DNA from: Fulvia fulva
Lineage: Eukaryota > Ascomycota > Dothideomycetes > Mycosphaerellales > Mycosphaerellaceae
Direction: 5' to 3'
NCBI RefSeq assembly: GCF_020509005.1
Contig: NC_063023.1
Location: 1,550,001-1,614,000 of the forward strand
Length of the DNA: 64,000 nt
Program-made: the position numbers and the translations under genes
The notes under the pieces: generated by a model
The model's database searches: none
The model's input: the letters and a program-made list of their open reading frames with translations, nothing else
Told to the model about the DNA's origin: nothing
Shown: in pieces, positions 43,505-53,217 of the stretch
How the letters are laid out: each line of letters begins with the position of its first letter
Position numbering within the stretch: the first letter of the stretch is position 1

Positions 43505-45572
43505 TCACATGCCCGGCGATGCACCCTGCATGTAGTGGGCCATGACTGCGGCATAGCCTCCGTACGCGGCGTAGGGGTCTGCAGATGGATTTGCAGCGTA
43601 GTAGGCCGCCCATGCCTCATACTGTCTCTGTTGTTCAGCCGGATCTGTAGCTGCTGGCTCTGCTGCGACAGTTTGGGTCGGGGATTGAGCGCCACCTACA
43701 AAGAGAAGGGTGTTAGCCATACTCCAGAACCACGTGGTAGTGTATTGGATTATGGTGGACCGCGTGAGATACGTGCTGCACGACGCGCTCCACACCATAA
43801 TCTGACACTGCTCGATGCCTGGTGCCCTTCAGAAACGTACCGTAGCCTGCGACAGCTGCTGGCTGCTGGGCGCCGTATCCTGCTCCGTATCCGCCATAGC
43901 TGCTGCCACCTCCATTGCCGTAAGCACTGCCACCACCGTAAGAGCCGGAGTTCTGTCTGTCGCCTCCACGATATCCTCCGCCTCCGCCTCCACGACGATC
44001 ATCGTCCCCACCGTAGCCTTGGCCGCCGCCGTGACCACCATATCCACCGCCGCCGCCGCCCCGGTTTGGAGGACCTCGCTCTTTGAATGCGTCGTATGCC
44101 TCTTTGACTGCATCCAGGAGCGACATACACTGCGATTCTGCCTCGTCTACCATCTGTTGCTCGGGCCCGCTGTGATCAGTCAGCCGTGCACTTCTCATCT
44201 GGCTTACCTTTACTTGACATACGCGACATGCAAATACATCTGCTCATCACTTTCTCGACCAGTGTCGTGCTCCATGAAGCCACTTCCACGACCCTTGATC
44301 TGGACTCGACACCTCGTCTCTTGCTGAATGTGCTTCACGTAACTGCCGCCATGACCGACTACTTGGGCGCGCAGGTTGAAGCCGGGAATGGGTTCGAGAT
44401 CGATTGGTATGCGCTTCTCTGGCCACTTTCGACGACCAAGGGCATCGCGTTCGGGTTCGGGGCGGTCTTCGCGGCGGCGGAATCGGCGTTCGTCGATGAG
44501 GTTCGGTAACTCCTGCTGCATGAGCTCGTTGATCTTCTGCACGGCTTTCTCGAGGCCATCCTTGGTGGTGCTGGTGACGTGGAGGTAGAGTGGTGGGTTC
44601 TTTGCAATGTTAGTACCGCGAATGATGCTTGGATGTGTTCGTGTCACTCACGGCAGCGGTCGCCAAGCTCTTGTCCGGATAGTAGTTTCCGCGGGTAGTG
44701 ACATCTTTAGACATGTAAGCGACTCGACTCGGACCTAAAACAGTAAATGTTGGTGTGCAAGTGGGAGCGTACCGGCGCCAGTCTCTTCTTTGATCTAGAT
44801 GTCACAGGCAGGTCAGCTAATGCAAATGGGGTGGTGGGCTGCCGTCGGCTAAGCACACTAAGTGTAAGTCAAGTATGTTCTCCTCTAATAATGTTCATGA
44901 CAAACCCAATGCTGTTGATCTAGGGTGTGGTGAGAGTTACGAGGACATGCCATGGAATGGCTCTGGGAGTATCAGTGGGCAAAAGTGACGAGGTGAATAT
45001 TTACCATCTTCTGGGTGCTGCCCTTGGTCAGGGTGTAGCGGTTGCGCAGGTCGTTGACCTCGATGTCCTTGATGAAGTCGCCGTCCTGTTGGTAGATTTC
45101 TGCGTTCAGCGTGCCGCCCGAGGCTGGAGTTTCGGAGGGAGATTTGGCAGCGCCGGGTTGGGTGGAGGGGCTCTGTGGATGCTGTTTAGTGCATGTACTT
45201 ACAAAGTGGCGGTCCATTTCCTCGCGCGAGCGGGTGACGACAGTGTCTGGATGTGTCAGCGTGTCATTGGAGACTTACAGATCGAATGGGCGGTACGTCG
45301 ACGTGCTGTATACCTTTCGACTTTTGGAGCGAAGCGTTGATGCGCGCTGCCGCTTCTGCTGCCTTTGCGGCTGCATCCTGTGCTGCAGCGGACTTGTCGC
45401 CATTCGCGGGACTGTCTTCTGTACTCTTGATGGGACTGCGTTCACGCGTCTCGGAGTCCTTCTTGTCATCGGCGGCGGGTGAGCGCGAACGTCGATCGAA
45501 GCGAGACTTGCGTGCTGGCTCTGGCTCGGTCTGGTCGAAGCGCGATCGCTTGCGGGTCGTCTCCTCGGACAT
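43505..45572 (-). CDS. KH-domain RNA-binding protein, KHDC4 (Blom7)-like
   Basis: Seven exons, 45572-45279, 45172-45005, 44794-44773, 44704-44652, 44599-44223, 44169-43841 and 43695-43505, join in phase to 477 residues. Exon 3 is only 22 bp. The N-terminus is an Arg/Ser-rich segment (MSEETTRKRSRFDQTEPEP) ending GIQHVDVPPIRS. Then comes the family core: IEVNDLRNRYTLTKGSTQKM joined to IKEETGADVTTRGNYYPDKS and NPPLYLHVTSTTKDGLEKAV, and a second KH-like part with GFNLRAQVVGHGGSYVKHI (GxxG loop) and TRCRVQIKGRGSGFME. A Gly/Tyr-rich region and a Tyr/Ala-rich tail (YEAWAAYYAANPSADPY) follow. Human KHDC4 takes part in pre-mRNA splicing; a nuclear RNA role here is inferred. Intron 1 (45173-45278) contains a second GTAAGT and could hide an optional exon. 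The last intron is described separately. Confidence 0.87.
43696..43840 (-). mobile_element. Candidate introner-like intron, copy 1 (last intron of the KHDC4-like gene)
   Basis: A 145-bp intron, about three times the length of most introns here. It starts GTACGT and ends ATGGCTAACACCC TTCTCTTTGTAG. Its 3' 25 bases match the PTC5-like intron at 62204-62338 with one mismatch, and an internal ATTATGGTGT matches that intron's ACTATGGTGC. It can fold: GATTATGGTG (43748-43757) pairs with CACCATAATC (43793-43802), enclosing further CGCGT/ACGCG and CGTGC/GCACG pairs. Confidence 0.65.
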
Positions 45573-45905
45573 GACGGCGGTGCTGGCGAAGTGGCGCTAT
45601 CGGTGGCGGTTGTAGAGAGCAAAGGCGACCACCAAGCCACAGACTCGAGGAAGTGTCGAGGTCCTGTGTGTTTGTTGTTGTCCACGGGTGTCAGGATTCG
45701 CTTGCAGAGTGAACTGGAAGGATGAAGGTGAAGGTGGGCGCAAGCTTTCTGCAGCACGAGCGAGCAATCGCGGGCCGAGAGAATGCCGGCGCCGACGAGC
45801 GACTCACAGAACAGAGTCACCTTGACCGAACACCGAACACCTCCAGGGCACATGCAAGCTTGAGACAGCCATTGGATATTCACTTACACATCCACTACTA
45901 CTACA
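45573..45905. promoter_or_regulatory. Divergent promoter of the KHDC4-like gene and ILV6
   Basis: 333 bp separate the two start codons. Near 45798-45822 there are two half-matches to the TGASTCA site bound by the amino-acid starvation regulator Gcn4/CpcA: CGACTCA, and TGACTCT on the other strand. Control of ILV6 by this regulator is known in other fungi; here it is inference. Confidence 0.4.
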
Positions 45906-46960
45906 ATGGCTTCGAAACGCGCAATCAGAGCACTGCAATCGCAGCTGCCGACCTCTTCCTCCCTCACTCGAGCTCAGATCACCGCCCAGCATGCGAGCAA
46001 ATCCCTCTCACGAGCGCAGTCCAGCGCGACCAATGCGACAGCCTACAAACAGCTCCATCGACGGATCCAGCCATTGCCTGCCGTACAACAGTCTGGCAAC
46101 GTCTCACCCGCTGCAGCTGTGTCTTCCATCCTCTACGAGACGCCCATCCCCTCCACCGCACCACCAAAGAAGCACGTGCTCAACTGTCTTGTGCAGAACG
46201 AGCCCGGTGTGCTTTCGCGAGTATCTGGTATCCTGGCTGCAAGAGGCTTCAACATCGACTCGCTCGTTGTGTGCTCGACTGAGGTGGCCGATCTGTCTCG
46301 CATGACAATCGTGCTCCAAGGTCAAGATGGCGTGGTAGAACAAGCAAGGAGACAACTCGAGGATCTGGTGCCAGTATGGGCTGTGCTCGACTACACTGCG
46401 GCACCACTTGTGCAGAGAGAACTCCTTCTCGCCAAGATCAGCATTCTCGGACCAGAGTACTTCGAGGAGCTGCTTGCACATCACAGAGAGATGACTGGTG
46501 ACCTAGAGCCAACCATGATTGCAGAAGAGCCAGCGTTGGACGAGGATGGACAGCCCATCCCTACACCAGGTGCAGAGGAGATTGGCGATGTCGACTTCCA
46601 CCCACGGAACCTGCCTCCATCTGAAGCACTACGACTCAAACACCAGCACTTGGAGACCATCACATATCTGACTCATCAATTCGGCGGCAAGGTCTTGGAC
46701 ATCAGCACAAACAACTGTATCGTTGAGCTTTCGGCCAAGCCAAACAGGATCGACAGCTTCATGAAGTTGATCTCGCCTTTCGGTATCCTGGAGTCAGCAC
46801 GAACAGGTAAGTTCTGCCGGCCAGCCACATAGTCACAGCACGTCTAACATAGATTTCAGGTCTCATGGCCCTCCCACGCTCCCCACTCCATGGCGCGGAG
46901 GTCGAGCAAACCGTAGAGGTCGAAGAAGTCATGGACGCAGCCTCCCTCCCACCATCATAG
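45906..46960 (+). CDS. ILV6: Acetolactate synthase regulatory (small) subunit, mitochondrial
   Basis: Exons 45906-46806 and 46860-46960 (53-bp intron) join in phase 1 to 333 residues. The subunit binds valine and controls acetohydroxyacid synthase (Ilv2), the first common step of branched-chain amino-acid synthesis in mitochondria. The N-terminus MASKRAIRALQSQLP is a mitochondrial presequence. The ACT domain starts at HVLNCLVQNEPGVLSRVSGI (about residues 88-107) and continues ARGFNIDSLVVCSTEVADLS. The second half has HLETITYLTHQFGGKVLDIS and SFMKLISPFGILESARTG, then exon 2 adds LMALPRSPLHG. There is an insert between the two halves, as usual in fungal Ilv6. Confidence 0.95.
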
Positions 46961-47373
46961 TCGATGATTGCCTCGGGCTTGTTATGTCGTTTTAGCATAT
47001 GGCCTGGAGGAGTATTGGTATTTCCACGCAATGTGTACCTTACTACGGCTTTCGCGCTCGCCGGTGATCTACTGTACTGTGTATGTGGGGCGGCATGGTC
47101 TTGGGTACAGAACCATCATTTCTTGCTATCGCCCGTATATCCCCCCTTACCAGCCCCTTTCATCCCTCTTCTCATCTCGAGCACGATGCAGTGCTTTCGT
47201 CTCTCGTCTCTCGACCCTTCTCTCAGTTCGTTGCTCTACGCCTGCACTCCTTGCCATGCGGATAAGAGTCTTGAACCACTTGCTGAGCTTCTCGATTATC
47301 CGGCGAAGCAGAACTCTGAGCCTTCTAGTCGTGACCACCGCCTTTTTGTAGCCATGCAGTAAGTCTGTAGATA
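46961..47373. other. Convergent 3' region
   Basis: Between the ends of ILV6 and the first 2EXR-like gene of the cluster; pyrimidine-rich on the plus strand. No gene supported. Confidence 0.6.
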
Positions 47374-48273
47374 TCAAACCAACAGGCGGGCGATCTGCTC
47401 TTTCATCACAGGCACAGCTTTAGCTGCGTCCAGATCTGCGAACACACCCTTCTTCAACTCGTCCTTGCTCCCATCACCGTCCACCCACCTTTCGTTCAAG
47501 CCTAGCGCTCCTGATGTCTCTGGAACCAGGATTTGGACAATGTTGACATCGTTCAAGGCATCGTGACTCTGCCATCCACCTCGCGCATCGAGGAGTTCAT
47601 AGATTTCGACATCGCGATCTCGGTTCTTGCCTTCGAAGTCACCCCGGCGATGGACGGTGACGCGACAGAAGCGTTGTAGATCGCGGTCACGAAGGTGCGA
47701 CATCTGCTGAAGGAAAGTGTTGTATGCTTTCGTGTGCTCCGCGTCCAGATACCAGTCGTCGTTCTCCGGGACTAGATAGGTCATCGTAAAGTGGGTGGAC
47801 GTCCAGTAGTTGCGGTATGCGCTGCCATGCATAGCATGAGCTTCCGAGTAGATCTGACGTGAGGCGAGGATGAGCGATTTGCTTGGTGGTTGAGCATCGA
47901 GGAGGTCGACCTGCTCTTCTTCGCTGTTAGGAGTCAAGACAAGTTCGTAGATCTGGTTGCGCAGCTCGGCAGGTAACTCGAGAAGCCGACAGCGAGTGCT
48001 ATCATGGCTGTTCGCAGTGTCGCGATGCGGTGCTGTGTGTGCAACGTTGTTGTAGTTGTTTTGAGACGTGCCGACGGTCGCGAATCTCGAGTCTAGTTCG
48101 AAACTTTGTGCTCTGAGTAGGAGAGTGGTCTCACTTTCTATTTGTATCAGGTGTGAGTGTTGTGTGGGGAAGAAAAGAGAGTTGCAACAAAGTTGAAGAA
48201 ACGTATGGACTAGCGGATAGATATGCCAAGCTTCATATGAGTGCGCGCTCACTTGCGATGAACCAATGATCAT
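47374..48273 (-). CDS. 2EXR/DUF7730-like protein, cluster copy 1
   Basis: Open frame of 299 residues from ATG 48273; the first 95 residues have no family match, so the true start may lie further in or follow an upstream exon. The family signature LLELPAELRNQIYELVLTP is at about residues 97-115, followed by LLDAQPPSKSLILASRQIYS, EAHAMHGSAYRNYWTSTHF and YELLDARGGWQSHDALNDV. It is the longest and best preserved of the three neighbours (see 48752-49335 and 49485-50070). The order of motifs, PPELRNxIYEL then QPPxKxxLLxxRQ then YWxxTxF, is shared by all three. Molecular function unknown. Confidence 0.75.
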   Translation of the reverse strand: MIIGSSQVSAHSYEAWHIYPLVHTFLQLCCNSLFFPTQHSHLIQIESETTLLLRAQSFELDSRFATVGTSQNNYNNVAHTAPHRDTANSHDSTRCRLLELPAELRNQIYELVLTPNSEEEQVDLLDAQPPSKSLILASRQIYSEAHAMHGSAYRNYWTSTHFTMTYLVPENDDWYLDAEHTKAYNTFLQQMSHLRDRDLQRFCRVTVHRRGDFEGKNRDRDVEIYELLDARGGWQSHDALNDVNIVQILVPETSGALGLNERWVDGDGSKDELKKGVFADLDAAKAVPVMKEQIARLLV

Positions 48274-48751
48274 TCACTCAGTACCGAGCATGACTACACA
48301 CATGAACCAAGTCATGTTCAATCTAGTGCATATCATCGTCCCTATCCACCTTCGTCTGTATGTACAGTGAGAGATGGGCCATGATGCGTTGTGTTAATCT
48401 CCGATGCTATCAGGACACGCGGTCTTGGACTTGAACGGTTCCAACGCTTGCGGCTTGAGTACTGCGAAGGCACTTCAACTGATGCACACCCACTCCGCCA
48501 CCTAACCTTGCTCCCGCTTCGACATGATGTGGATGCTGCAATGGCATGCGCGTGGCGTGGGCACATCAATGCGTAGTCTATGCCAGCAATATCGATATTT
48601 GTACTTTGAGCGGCATCACTGCGTCCATATCCCGCGACACCCCCCTCAATCTCTCCCTCGCTGCCGACTCATCGCGAACACCGGTACTGTCGAAGCCCAT
48701 GTTGCCAGGCATCGAGACCAAACGTCCAGACTCCACGATCGCCATCATCAA
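48274..48751. other. Intergenic region
   Basis: Separates the first two 2EXR-like copies, which read in the same direction; it should contain the promoter of the first. No gene supported. Confidence 0.6.
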
Positions 48752-49335
48752 CTATTTATGACTTCTGCACGTGCACTCTTTATACCAGAAGCCACGGGTG
48801 TCGAGCAGAGTGTACTTCGTGATATCGTGCTCTATGTTCCTGGTCAAGTCGAGGCGACAGATGTGCTGTAGGGCTCGCTCCGAGACTTGGTTCATGCTGC
48901 TGAGGATGGAATCGATGCGATATTGGCGGTCAATGCTCCACGTCGTTAGCGAACAAGTGTGCTCCATGGTGAAATGTGTTGTGCTCCAGTACCTGCCCAA
49001 CGCCTCCTTGTAGATGCCGCCCGACTCGTTGTACACCTGGCGACATGTGAGAATGAGCGACTTATCGGGCGGTTTGGCATGCAAGAGCTTGACAGCTTTG
49101 CATTGTTGTCGGAGGGAAAGGCGAGCTCGTAGATCGAATTGCGCAGCTCAGGTGGTAGCTTGTCGAGGAAGTAGCATGGGGTGCTCGAGATGCTGTCAGT
49201 CGTGTCGGGAAGCAATAGTGAGGATGTCGTGGGCTTCATGTCGAGTGCTACCGGTTTAACATCAGTCGTCGTGGTATGGATATAGTGTATGCTAATGCAC
49301 TTACCAGACTGCGAGACTGAAGAAGGCACCTCCAT
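48752..49335 (-). pseudogene. 2EXR/DUF7730-like protein, cluster copy 2, with a 1-nt frameshift
   Basis: Starts at ATG 49335 (MEVPSSVSQS; an ATG at 49422 is also in frame). A 57-bp intron (49248-49304, GTAAGT donor) joins to ALDMKPTTSSLLLPDTT. The signature YFLDKLPPELRNSIYELAF follows, but after SDNNAK the frame turns to unrelated residues. From 49092 the next frame supplies VKLLHAKPPDKSLILTCRQV, the exact family continuation, then YNESGGIYKEALGRYWSTTH and YTLLDTRGFWY up to the stop at 48752. One base is missing near 49092-49094. It is also shorter at the C-terminus than copy 1. Confidence 0.72.
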
Positions 49336-49484
49336 GTCGATGTTGTGTACAGAGTTGTGAGTGCTGAAGCTTGCGGATTGAAAGGTTCTTGGTAAGCTCG
49401 AATCCAAAATAATTCGCTGCACGTAGTCTTTACTAGCCGCTAGCGTTCACCATCTCTTTTGCCTTTCATGTGACTTAGCCACGC

Positions 49485-50070
49485 ATGTACAAAAGTCCTA
49501 CTTTTGAATCATCAATTCGGCAGCTTCATTCTTATCATCGGTCAAGACACCGCGCAATCAACTTCGAAGACCTAAGTCAAGGTAAGTCCCATACCAATTG
49601 GACAGACCACACGGCACTAATACTCAAAGTCAGGTCTCACCGCAACCATGACCTGCCTCTTCTTCGAGAAGCTCCCGGGCGAGCTGCGCAACAACGTCTA
49701 CGAGCTCGTCTTCGCCCTAGACAACACACATCCCGTCGATATCCTCAACGCGCAGCCACCGAGGAAAGACTTCCTGCTCACATGCCGACAAGCCAACGCC
49801 GAGGGTGGTGGTAACTACCAAGCGGCGTATCGTCAATCCTGGGCCGGTACAGATTTCGTCCTACAGATACCATCTTACGGGGACGACACAACGCAGCACA
49901 TCAATGCAGTGCAGAATCTCCGACATGACGATATGATACACATCACGAGCCTGGCGTGCAAGCCACGGGAACCGTCAAGTCAATGGTATACCATTGAGCT
50001 GGTAGACACTCGCGGTGGCTGGCTCCACACGTGTCAACACTCTGCGAGCAACGAGTCGTCTCATCGATAG
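49485..50070 (+). CDS. 2EXR/DUF7730-like protein, cluster copy 3
   Basis: Exon 1 (49485-49581, MYKSPTFESSIRQLHSYHRS) joins exon 2 (49634-50070) over a 52-bp intron in phase 1; 177 residues. The family part is LFFEKLPGELRNNVYELVFA, ILNAQPPRKDFLLTCRQANA, NYQAAYRQSWAGTDFVL and ELVDTRGGWLHTC. It ends soon after the RGGW motif, so it is shorter than copy 1. It is divergent from copy 2, whose outermost possible start lies only 62 bp away, so the two would share a very small promoter. Function unknown. Confidence 0.7.
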
Positions 50071-50621
50071 CTACACTTCGCTCCTAGCGCAACACACCAG
50101 GAAATTCAGATCAAAAGCCAGTTCAATAATAAGAACCAGATGTTGCAGAGTCTGTCCAGCTCTGCGCACTGCTCGATGACGGAGCAGCTACTGAGGATGC
50201 TCTGGACCTGAGATCTTTAGCGCTCCTGTAAAGTTACTGGTTACAGTAAGGGCTGCAGTGGGTATTGGCTGGTATCTGGGTAGTGTTTGCAGACTTGCAT
50301 GAGGCTCGTTGAACGCGGCTTCTCAAATTTGTCACGGAATCATGACGGATATGCTCTACCAGCATAGAGGGTGTACAGCACGAAGAGGGAGGGCAGATCA
50401 TGACGCGAAGCCAAAGTGGATCAGCTCTTTGTCCGCTAGAACCGCGGACGCCAAGAAGTCAAGTACCGTGATGGACTCGATGGTATAATGGTCGACCTTG
50501 ATGGCTGAAGCTGTACCTTACATCAGATACCGATCATAGCCCTCGTGATTATGTCTTCCGAGTACTCACATTTGCAGCTTGTCTTCCTCCAAGAATCCAT
50601 AAACATAATCGTCAACCAGCA
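50071..50621. other. Intergenic region
   Basis: Contains the second copy of the 39-bp dispersed repeat (50491-50529), about 90 bp upstream of the monooxygenase-like start. No gene supported. Confidence 0.55.
50491..50529 (+). repeat. Copy 2 of a 39-bp dispersed repeat
   Basis: Same orientation and 37 of 39 bases identical to 43360-43398, 7.1 kb away. Confidence 0.85.
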
Positions 50622-52349
50622 ATGCCTACATCAAGAGCAGACTCGCTTTCACCCACTCGCGAAGATACCTTGCCTTTCGTATACGACGTTCTGATCGTTG
50701 GTGCTGGACCTTGCGGCTTAGCAGTTGCTGCTAGACTACGAGAGCAGACGCCGTCAGCACTGTTCACGGATGAGGAACATCATCGATATCATTGGATTAA
50801 TAAGCATGGTGGCCATGCATCGATCAAGAACCGAAAGACGGGGCGGACGAGACAGCTCGAGCCAGGGTCCAAGGCGCCGTTGTCGAAGCAGATAGGCCAA
50901 GTACAAGAGACGAGACCCGAAACTCCAAGTCGTCGAAGCGCATCAGAACCGTCGATGCTCGTGCTGGATAGCTCAGGCGATAGTTGGATGGCGAAATGGA
51001 AGCGCCTCTTCTCGCAGCTGGAAATCTCCCACCTTCGATCGCCAATGTTCTTTCACCCTGATCCGCACGACCGCGATGGACTGCTGGCATATGCACACTC
51101 CCAAGGTCGAGAGTGTGAATGTCTTGAGATCGCGGGCTGTGTAGGGAAAGAGCTGAGCAAGCATCAGATGAAGAAGAAGCGGAATAGCCGGAAGAATGGC
51201 GAGCAGGCAAGACCTTCGATCACAATCGACGAAAGAGATCGGAAGGACTACTTCACACCACCTAGCGACTTGTTCCAGAGCTACTGTGACTTCATCGCAA
51301 AGCGATACGACCTGCTGGACACAGACTTGATTCGCAAAGCGGCTGTGGATGAGATCGACTATGATTTCATACCACAGCTGTCGGCTGATGATAAGCTGTT
51401 CACAATCCGGGCCGGGAAGGATACTTACTTTGCGAAAAGTGTGGTCTTGGCCGTCGGTGCTGGGAACGCACCTTCAATACCGAAACCATTTCCGCAGAGT
51501 GGCTGTCCCTGCGCATGCCATGCTTTCACAGGTCAGGACGAGGCACTGGCAGCCAGGGTGAGAGCCAAGCGACCGACAAATGTGCTCGTCATTGGTGGTG
51601 GATTGACCAGTGCTCAGATAGCGGATCAAGCTATCCGGCGTGGGGCGACCAAGGTGTTCCATGTAATGCGAGGGCCGATGAAGATAAAGCCGTTCGATGT
51701 CGACCTCAGCTGGATGGGCAAGTTCCGAAACCACGAGAAAGCCACATTCTGGTCAGCAGACACGGATGAGGAGCGCTCAGATCTGGTGAAGTCGGCCAGA
51801 GGCGGTGGTAGCATTACGCCACGCTTCGTTAAGATCTCCGAGCAGCATGTCCGTTCAGGCAAGCTGTCAATACATACCCATACGACGGTAGAGCAGACCA
51901 ATTACGACCCGTTGGAGCAGACATGGTCGATCAAGACTTCGCCTCCAATTGCAGATCTGCCGGCGATACACTTTGTGTACTTCGCCACGGGTGTGCAGAG
52001 CAACGTTGAGAGGTTGCCATATTTGCAGAGGATCGTGGAGAAGTATCCAGTGGAGTGCTTCGATGGAATGCCAGCCTTGACAGACGATCTCATGTGGAAG
52101 CCTGACGTTCCTTTGTTCATGACTGGCCGATTCGCAGCGCTCAGAGTCGGACCAGGAGCAGCTAATCTTGAGGGCGCTAGACTAGGAGCTGAGAGAATCG
52201 TCTGGGGTCTGCAAGACGTCCTTGGTGACGAAGGATCTGGAGGATCTGCTGACGAGGGACTGTCGCCGGAAGCATCTCAAGGCCAAAGCGAGTACAGATT
52301 TGCGGCCGGCATAGGTAGTCGATATGAGAGCCTGGAAGTGGAGGAGTGA
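50622..52349 (+). CDS. FAD/NADPH-dependent monooxygenase-like protein (ornithine/lysine N-hydroxylase or OSGIN type)
   Basis: Single exon, 575 residues. A Rossmann FAD-binding motif VLIVGAGPCGLAVAARL sits at about residues 23-39. A second dinucleotide motif NVLVIGGGLTSAQIAD is at about 321-336 and the ATG-like FATGVQSN at about 453-460. The C-terminal MTGRFAALRVGPGAANLEGA is the usual FAD-contacting end of these enzymes. Between them are HLRSPMFFHPDPHDRDGLLA and YFTPPSDLFQSYCDFIAKRY, which I associate with the SidA/lysine-hydroxylase-like and OSGIN-like oxidoreductases. There is a basic linker (KKKRNSRKNGEQ). The substrate cannot be told; no siderophore synthetase or other biosynthetic gene lies nearby, so siderophore synthesis is not indicated. 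Confidence 0.8.
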   Translation: MPTSRADSLSPTREDTLPFVYDVLIVGAGPCGLAVAARLREQTPSALFTDEEHHRYHWINKHGGHASIKNRKTGRTRQLEPGSKAPLSKQIGQVQETRPETPSRRSASEPSMLVLDSSGDSWMAKWKRLFSQLEISHLRSPMFFHPDPHDRDGLLAYAHSQGRECECLEIAGCVGKELSKHQMKKKRNSRKNGEQARPSITIDERDRKDYFTPPSDLFQSYCDFIAKRYDLLDTDLIRKAAVDEIDYDFIPQLSADDKLFTIRAGKDTYFAKSVVLAVGAGNAPSIPKPFPQSGCPCACHAFTGQDEALAARVRAKRPTNVLVIGGGLTSAQIADQAIRRGATKVFHVMRGPMKIKPFDVDLSWMGKFRNHEKATFWSADTDEERSDLVKSARGGGSITPRFVKISEQHVRSGKLSIHTHTTVEQTNYDPLEQTWSIKTSPPIADLPAIHFVYFATGVQSNVERLPYLQRIVEKYPVECFDGMPALTDDLMWKPDVPLFMTGRFAALRVGPGAANLEGARLGAERIVWGLQDVLGDEGSGGSADEGLSPEASQGQSEYRFAAGIGSRYESLEVEE

Positions 52350-53217
52350 ATTTGGCCCGATGTTGTTCACAGTACATAATGATGACTGCTCATGGTAGAC
52401 CTGAATAGTGATTCTCGTCCGCACCACACAACGAACGCTTGGCCTTTTCCTTGGGTGGATCTTGCGTTGAGCTTTGTTGCAACGTCACCTGCTCAATGTG
52501 TACGCCGTACGTTGGTAGGACGGTACCTCCTGTCTCCAGTTGTCATGGACGTTTCATGATTTCGCATACTCTGTGCCACAGCGCCATTAGTGAGTATGCA
52601 GCTGCACAATTCTGATCGCTGTCGTGACGCTATCGGGAAATGTTCGCTGTTGGGGCTGGGAATGATGTTACCAAGAGGTGTACAGTATCGTGAGTATCTG
52701 CGGAGCTGATGTGGAAGGAAGCCACGGGTGACCACCACTTATGGCAGGCTTGCTTGGCTCTTTCCGTCAGCCGAATAAGCGAGTGGCAAGTACGCCGGCC
52801 CTCAGCAAGGCGTGCTCCCTCGGAGGTCTAGCCTGCTTGTTGGTGACACGAGCAATGATTCTATATGCAGTTGATAGCAGCTCCAGACAGAACGCGTGTT
52901 TCCGCTGCACAACAACAGGGCTATGCCAACCACTCACGAGTCAGCAGAGACGCGTCTCGCTTCGCCCGGCGGCACGGCACCACATCCCTGGTTGGTGTCC
53001 TTGCTCGCCAAGGCACCTTGCTTCGCATCACCGCATGCTTGGCTCTGCATCCACGTTTGACCTTTAACACCACTCGGGTCAGCCGTTCACTCACCCGTTC
53101 CGTTCTTCTTCCTCTCAAACAGCACTATCTCGAAGAGACGAGGTTGACTTCACAAACACCGACATCACCCTCTTTTCTGGTCACATGAAGACCTTGCGCG
53201 CAGGTCACGCATAGCCG
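52350..53217. other. Intergenic region
   Basis: 868 bp upstream of the first glycosyltransferase gene. A perfect 12-bp palindrome GAGACGCGTCTC lies near 52948. No gene supported. Confidence 0.55.

Noticed and set aside
50622..52349. Siderophore biosynthesis locus around the monooxygenase-like gene
   Set aside because: No peptide synthetase, acyltransferase, transporter or reductase lies nearby, and the family also includes OSGIN-like proteins.
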